Below, piece after piece: positions 57,801 to 64,000 of a stretch of 64,000 nt of DNA (positions within the stretch are counted from its first letter, which is position 1; every line of letters starts with the position of its first letter). The notes beneath the pieces are model-generated. The model was not told where the DNA came from and made no database searches. It was given only the letters and a program-made list of their open reading frames with translations. Made by a program: the position numbers and the translations under genes. This stretch comes from Maylandia zebra (Eukaryota > Chordata > Actinopteri > Cichliformes > Cichlidae). Location: contig NC_135177.1 in the NCBI RefSeq assembly GCF_041146795.1, positions 22,852,560-22,916,559 on the forward strand. The letters run 5' to 3'.

Positions 57801-60800
57801 ACCAGCTGTGGAGTACCTTGTGGTGTTGGCATCATTTGATTAAGGAAGCGAGAATACTCTGCATGGACCTAGAAAAGAGGAACATTGCATTTAATCTTGT
57901 TAATAGTTTTAAAAAAAATAAAAAATTTACTTTGAAAGTCATCCTATAAAGACAAGAGTTCAACATAATGTAACCATTATAAAAGAAAAAAAACATAAAA
58001 ACCAACTGTAAAAGAACGAGATCTATCAAGATTCAGTTAAAAAACAACAACAACAAAAACGCCTTCGAACATTTACAGCACAAACTACCTTTGAGTCTCC
58101 ACCTTTAAGAAAACGGCTGTGTCTGCAGAAAATACTTGTGGTCTCCGCTTGTGGTGCAGCACACAAATAATCCTTCACTATCTACAGCTCTGTAGCCGAT
58201 GTGCGCATCTGCAGAAGCTGAGATCAGTGATCCCTTAAACCACAAGGAAGTGTGTGTTTCTTTGCTTAGTTTAAAAACATTTTTGTTTTATCACCAGTGA
58301 GTGTCAACAGTTAACACAGTGTGGAAACATCAGTGCCACCAGCGATTTAATTAATTGTTCATTTGCAATATTGATCTCGTACCATTAGTGTTTCCAGTTG
58401 TTTTGTTAAAAAAAAAGAAACAAAACACTTTTCATAACTAATCTGTGACAGGCCACCACTCATTACTTACTTATTATTTATTAATGCTCAGGGACTGTCT
58501 AGTGACTCCACAGTGTAGGGGTTTGCACCTTTGCCTAACAAGCAAAAGATCTCCAGTTTGATCCCGTGAGGAGACAAAAATCCCTCTGGGGTTGCATCAG
58601 GAAAGGCGTCTGCAGTAAATATCCGGCAAAACAAATATGCAGAGCTACCTGCTGTGCAACCCTGTGGATAAGGGAGCATCTGAAAATTGGTTTTAATGCT
58701 TGACTGTCTGCTGAAGCTGGAATGGGGAAAATGGACACTTGGAGTACTCACTGTCTGAAGCAGGTTCTCACACAAAGTCTTTGCTGCTGCAAGTCCTTCA
58801 GGTTTCGAGTGACTGGAGAGAAAAACAGCAAAAATAGTTCATAATCATGGAAAACTACCAATATTTGAAATCCACTGTTCTCTATTGACGCTGCATGTGA
58901 CATATTTACACCAGACTTCATTTTCTAATTTTTCTAAAGGAAATTTACACAGAACTATATGACAGTTGAAGTAGTTTTGGGCTTCGTGTCTGTACAGTAC
59001 TATCTTATTTTACCATCTTATTATTCTAACACCCAGTAATCAGAACTTTTTAATGTTATTGTTTAGTAGTGGGTGGCAAATAGTTTGTAGTTGCATTACC
59101 ACCACCTTTTGGCCATTATAGTGAATAGCATCCCACCAGGCACTGGTAAAAAAAAAAGCATCAATCACATTTACTTTTAATTTATTTTCTTAAAAAATAA
59201 TAATAATAATTTGGAAATTCTGACTGCGCTCTACTGCAGAAAACTCCAGAGTGTGGCAGTGTTGTGACAACGCTTCATTAGCCTGCGCCGCCTTTAATGG
59301 ACAAAGACTGATGATACCCACCTGATGTAAATGTACATGGGTTCAAAGGCCTCTCGTCCAGAGGCAGGCTCCAAACAGCCGGATCCTTTCCCTCTGAGGA
59401 AGACTTTGGCCCCGGTCTCAGCCTGGATGTGCTGCAAGTATGAACAGCCGGGCCCCTCGACACGCTCTTTGACTGCAAAGCCCGGGACAGCGTGATCCAG
59501 GCCCACAAAGATCTTATCTTGAACAAAATGCATCTGAGAAATGAAAGAAAATATGAAGGGTTGCAGTAACTATGACTAAACACATTACCATACTGACAGT
59601 TTTCAGTCCCCCCTACATTTATGCCCCTTTTTAGACATTAGTTCCAGTATATCTCCAAACATTTTTAAATTCATGAATGTCTAGAGGTAGGTTGATCATT
59701 CCAAATATCGGCAGTATCGAGACAAACACTTTTATTGGATCAATACTCTATCCTAAAAGGTCAGACTGTATTCCACTGAATTGTGTTAAATTTTTTATTT
59801 TAATAAGAAAACTATATCTCAAACATGCACTATGAAAAATGTCTGAAACTTTTTGTGTTCTGTGTTATCACCTGTTTTATTTAAAGCCTATAACACATTT
59901 AAACAACAGAACTTGACCGAAGTCCTTTAAAAACAGGCACATTCACATTCCAGGTCTCCAAAAAATCCAGTTTCAAAAAGCTGAAAGGTTTTGTTGTGTT
60001 AACTAATTATTATAGAAAGTAACAGTTACAGGGATTTTGGTGGTCATTAAAAGGTGTTCAGATTTTTAAACTGATGCCCATTCATCTCATAAATCATGGC
60101 ACACCGCTCTCCCCTACATAAGTTACCTTTATAAGTTAAAAAGCATCGGTATTGGCAGTAGTGCCTCTGTATTTATCGCACACCACTAATGTCCTTTTTT
60201 TCCCCCCCAAGTGAAGACTGTTGTTAAATCGACTGCTACCGAAGGTTGGATGCAAATCAAATCAAATGTCTTTTTCATTCAAACAATCGCAGCTTCTTTG
60301 TCTGCACTAGATGTTTGAAGTCTTCCAAGTCTTACACTTCTGAAGTATATAAAATCTAAAGCAACCTATTTACTGTTCTTTTGAAGGCATTGATTAAATA
60401 TGACGCTAACTATTTATAATCTCACCCCCCTCACCTTTTCTAAAAACAGTAAGTGTATTGAGGCAATTGGTAAACTGATCGGTGCTTCAAAATTAGGTGG
60501 AAACAGAGAGTATGACCTGCATCCATGTGGGAACTGCCTTACCCCTGACTGAAAGTGTGGTTTGTGGTGGGTCACAGGGGGCAGTGAAGGAGCAGGGAGG
60601 TTGTTCTGCTGATACACTGTGACTGAAGCCCCAGTAGAGGAGAAAGATGGAGAGGATGATGAAGCAGTTGCAGCCTTCACCACCCCATTTGTGATGATCT
60701 CCTTGATTCTATTAACTGCTCCTGGAAAACGGAGAAGAGAAACTGTCAGTCGAATTACGAGCTACACAAAGACAAACGTTTATGACTGACTGAAGTTTAA

Positions 60801-61272
60801 AAGAATACTTACTGTCAACAAGCTCTCTTGTCTGTCCTTGGACGTGTAGATACAGAGGTCGATCCCTGATTGGAATGAGCAGAAACAAGGCCGAGTTTAC
60901 ATAAAAACATCAAACACCGGGTCTACTATCAGTTCGGTTAGTGAAAATGAGAGACAGTCACCCTGTTAGCGCTTTGGTCTTCTCCTCTGCTGTCATGTAA
61001 CGGCCTCTGGTCGACACTGCAGCACCGCTCACTTTACTGATCTGTGGACAAACCATATTAAAAATTACAAACCACATCACGAGCAATCCGCTAGCTAAGA
61101 AACAGACCTAACTTTTGAAAATATCATCCATATTGTTGCTGACCTCATCCTGCGTTTGCCCACGTGTCAGGAGATTTCGACAATTAATTGGGACGTCATT
61201 GATCTCAACTTCAGCTACCACCAGGTCGTCTTTGGCTTTTGGCGGCACTGGAGGCTTTCCGACACCAAGGAC
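54801..61272 (-). CDS. khdc4: KH homology domain-containing protein 4 (BLOM7-type), 5' end missing
   Basis: RNA-binding nuclear protein with two KH-like regions. The human protein (KIAA0907/BLOM7) associates with the spliceosome and binds Prp19/SNEV. Twelve exons in minus order: 61272-61144, 61041-60962, 60865-60813, 60721-60543, 59533-59322, 58812-58752, 57868-57817, 57427-57111, 56795-56649, 56203-56094, 56000-55915, 55039-54801. They total 1665 nt (554 aa plus stop), and phases join at every junction. Seen: [14 protein letters not shown] and [11 protein letters not shown]; first KH-like [20 protein letters not shown]; second KH region [13 protein letters not shown] to EPMYIYIS; Pro/Val-rich middle; [28 protein letters not shown]; acidic SSDEEED; end PFWMAP. 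The first exons are not found up to 64000 and must lie to the right. Confidence 0.95.
57514..57726. mobile_element. snap-back retroelement insertion in a khdc4 intron
   Basis: Two exact 85-bp arms (57551-57635 and 57646-57730) are reverse complements around a 10-nt loop. Copies of TTAGACTGAGAAT flank the insert at 57501-57513 and 57727-57739. The second overlaps the arm end by 4 nt. This fits a target duplication made by a LINE- or Penelope-type event. No coding capacity. Confidence 0.75.
58090..58260 (-). other. structured, GC-richer block in a khdc4 intron, possible snoRNA
   Basis: Minus-strand hairpins can be drawn: CAGCTTCTG with CAGAGCTG around GATG/CATC, then a GTGTGCTGC/GCAGACAC stem. 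Human KHDC4 introns host H/ACA RNAs, but no clear H box (ANANNA) or ACA end was found. A weak candidate only. Confidence 0.12.
58490..58695 (+). mobile_element. tRNA-derived SINE
   Basis: Has an A-box-like GTAGGGGTTTGCACCTTTG, the phrase CCTAACAAGCAAAAG and a B-box-like AGTTTGATCCCGTG. The body then runs through TCAGGAAAGGCGTCTGCAG and ends GATAAGGGAGCATCTGAAA. This is the layout of tRNA-derived SINEs of fish. It sits antisense in a khdc4 intron. Confidence 0.6.
58813..60542. other. khdc4: khdc4 introns around the second KH exon
   Basis: The introns at 58813-59321 and 59534-60542 are AT-rich and start and end correctly on the minus strand. Nothing else was recognised. Confidence 0.6.
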
Positions 61273-61359
61273 CTGAAAGAGGGTACGGAACAAGAAGCAT
61301 GCGTCAGTCAAGGCACAGCTCATTATTTTATACTGGAGACTTAAAACATACATTTTAAC

Positions 61360-62394
61360 TAGAGCTGGGCGATAGAACGATAACGATATGTATTGCGAAA
61401 TAACTTTTTCTCGATAGAAAAATTAAACTATTGCGATAGGCCTCATCTCTCTTGGCCTCTTAAAAAAAAGAACAGCCAATCCAAATTAAGTAGCGCAGAG
61501 CCGAACCAATCACAGCCGCAGCGTCACGTAACGTGACTTGTTACGTGCAGCACAAGTGCCAAGGCGCACATGTGTATTTGTTTGGGAAGCTGCCAGCTGG
61601 GCTGCCCAGGTAATGAAGGAAATGAGTGTGCCGACTAGAGAAAAATCAACCAAGAGCGTGAGCGAAGGTTACCGAAGAAAAAACCGATGATGGTTCCAAT
61701 GCCGGAGAGCTTGTCGAACAGAAGGGCCATAGAAGTTCCGTAGTGTGAAGGTATTTCGGCTATTTCAAGTCTGACAAAAAACTTAGTAGCTTGCACTGTA
61801 AATTGTGCCGAAAGCAAGTCTGGAAATACAATAAACCGGTGCATGCTCAATCTCTGACTGAAAGCGCTAATTCGTCATTCGGCTTTTGTCAGACTAAAGT
61901 AACTGTTAAAACTGTTTGAAAAGCTCAGCTATACAACAAGGAGAGATTGAGAATTTCCTTTTAGTTCTCAGTTTATTTGATATTGAGAAAAGTTAGTCAG
62001 TTTTGTCTGTTCTTCTGTAAAACAAACTAAGATTTATTTTTAGAATTAATATTTTGTTTCTAAGTGGAATTGACAATTTAGTCTGTTTCGTTTGTTCTAT
62101 TTTGAAACTTAAACGCTTTAGCGGCAGGTTTTGTGTAGTTTGCAATATTTGCCTTTATTTATCTGAAACTGAAGTCTCATGTTCCTTAAGTACATCTACC
62201 CTGTTGAACTTATTATGGGAAATAAATATTTAAATTAAAACGAGCTGCTAATTATTTCACATTTTACTTGTGAGCAACGGCACATTTAAATCTTACAAAT
62301 ATAGTTATTTGGCTTATATCATGATAGATATCGTTATCGCCTGAAATGAAAAAACATATCGTGATATGAAAAAATCTTATATCGCCCAGCTCTA
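61360..62394. mobile_element. hAT-type DNA transposon, internally deleted, both ends present
   Basis: Left end TAGAGCTGGGCGATAGAA. The right end is its complement (ATATCGCCCAGCTCTA). The 8-bp flanks ATTTTAAC (61352-61359) and CTCTTAAC (62395-62402) match at six of eight positions, as expected for a hAT duplication. Inside, on the plus strand near 61740-61830, a BED zinc-finger remnant reads RYFGYFKSD..HCKLCRKQV, with the preceding Trp codon changed to TGA. No catalytic domain remains. Confidence 0.8.
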
Positions 62395-62402
62395 CTCTTA
62401 AC

Positions 62403-64000
62403 AAAATAATCCTGTGTCTCCACTCATGTAGGATTTGGCAATTGATAGGTTTTTATTATCAATTACGACTCTGGCTTCCAAAGACTTTGAAAACAAGGTA
62501 ATGAAAATGTTGCCGCCTTTTATTTGGCAATGACTCGCACTGTGATATTGTGACATGATTGTTCAGCCGAGCTCAAGCCAAACTGTGGAACAGGAGGACG
62601 TTGTCAACAAGGGCGTTTGTGTTTCTTTGTTTCAGTTTGGATATGTGCAGTGTTTAAGAAAATCCAGTTACAGAAATGTTCAATAAAATTGGAATAACTC
62701 TGAAGTGAAAACTATTTTAAGCTGCTCTCTTATTCGCAAGGGTTCGCCACTGTGGGTAACCACATTGTTTTGGAGCCAAAAAGGGATTAGCGTCTGAGTG
62801 TTGAGAATTAAAAATGATTTAATAAAGTTTTGACTCAATATAAAATTGAAGTTACAAGTTAACAATAAAATATACTGTTGTCACAATGTTGATGCAACAA
62901 ATCTTTAAAGCATTAAAGATAAAGCGGTCCTGTTCATTAATCTGCAATATCACTAAAGCACTACAAAGCCATTTTACAGGTCTGTAAAAGCAGCATTTCC
63001 TCCTCCAGCAGGAACTGTAAAGAGTGACATCTGGTGGAGGTGAAGTGTACATGCGCAATGCAAAAACAAAATGTACTAATTTTACTTCACTGTTTTTTTT
63101 ATTTCAGATTAGTTTCTACTTCGTTATTAAGATATTTGTTTGATTGCACTGTATTGCATTTTATTGAAATACATAACATGTTACTTATATATATTTACCT
63201 GCTGAAAAAAGAGGTATATGTTATCTTATAACCTTGATGTTGGAGTCTAAGTGTAAAAATGCAGGACAAGAGAGAAAATATGTGGGAATACAGTTAAAGC
63301 TTTAAATCAAATGTCATTATATAGACACCGTGTTTGAATATCCTGTTTTCTTAATTATCTTCTATGAAATCCAATAATATCTGAATATGAATATCTTTCT
63401 TATGTTTTTGTCAGTGCTGGTCACATGTACACATATATATATATAAGTGTATGGATACACCAGGAAGAACACATAAGGCTTATGGTAATAGGAATAACTA
63501 TAAAAGTCTAATTTCCTTTGGAAGCTTCCTAATTGCTTGAACCCTCCAAGTACTAAGAAAAGGTGGTTCCTTTATTACCTCATTGAACACATCCGTTAAG
63601 AAAGGACAGAAGATAATACCGCCCCACAGAATCTCGGTGTTTATTACAAGAAATGATCACCATGACAGATTGTGCGTGTGTTAGGTCACAGTGCATTTTC
63701 CATTTCATAACATAGCCTGCTGATATGTTCTGCACCTTTACCCACAGGTCAACACAGCACTGCTGCGACAGAGTTGTTGAGTTTGTGTGATGAACATAAA
63801 TGTATAAATAAAAAAAGCTCTATTAAAGTTTAATGATTACTGTACTGGACCCTATGGAGTAATGGTTGAATAATTTGACTTCAGGTAGACATCATCTCTC
63901 CAGGAGAAAAGTGAAAATAACAGTGGCCCTACAGTATGAAGATGTTGGGTAAAGTATTTTGCATACTGGAGGTTAAACAATCACAACATCCAACCCAAAA
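62403..64000. other. probable upstream khdc4 intron, no exon seen
   Basis: AT-rich. No minus-strand exon encoding the N-terminal part of khdc4 (an Ala-rich AAKINAML-type segment in human) was found, so the gene continues beyond the window. No other gene was recognised. Confidence 0.5.

Overview
The window is vertebrate nuclear DNA, most likely from a teleost fish of the percomorph/cichlid type. The genes are intron-rich, with GT..AG introns and vertebrate-length exons. The spacers carry (CA)n, (TC)n and (TG)n microsatellites, decayed Tc1-like transposons, a hAT element, an RTE-type LINE, LINE 3' tails and a tRNA-derived SINE. That repeat mix is common in bony fish. The species assignment is inference.

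Five protein genes are supported. (1) Positions 17-329 (+) hold the last two exons of a pyruvate kinase, best fit pklr. (2) Positions 4497-20569 (+) hold a complete HCN pacemaker channel in nine coding exons, best fit hcn3. It has an 8.5 kb first intron full of decayed transposons and a very long Ser/Thr/Pro-rich C-terminal tail (predicted 1497 aa). (3) Positions 42780-44596 (+) hold the two coding exons of a BTB/zinc-finger repressor, zbtb7b (ThPOK-like, 566 aa). GC-rich candidate promoters and first exons lie at about 25.7-27.5 kb and 40.6-41.3 kb. (4) Positions 50723-54023 (+) hold complete ndufv1 (complex I 51 kDa flavoprotein, ten coding exons, 472 aa). (5) Positions 54801-61272 (-) hold khdc4 (BLOM7-type KH protein). 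Twelve 3' coding exons are present and its 5' exons lie beyond the right edge. ndufv1 and khdc4 converge, and their candidate poly(A) signals lie within about 36 bp of each other.

The genes are independent: glycolysis, membrane excitability, transcription, respiration and RNA processing. There is no operon-like unit. PKLR, HCN3, ZBTB7B and KHDC4 all map to human 1q21-q22, so the block looks like old vertebrate synteny. NDUFV1 (human 11q13) is the outsider. pklr and hcn3 are tandem here, whereas as I recall they are tail-to-tail in human.

I found no convincing new biological system. The most distinctive structures are: a perfect 85-bp snap-back repeat flanked by 13-bp direct repeats in a khdc4 intron; a transposon nested in another transposon in hcn3 intron 1; a hAT element with both ends, a near-complete 8-bp target duplication and a BED-finger remnant; extra introns in hcn3 and probably pklr relative to the mammalian layout I remember; and the oversized hcn3 tail. 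All family names come from reading the translated sequence. No database search was run.
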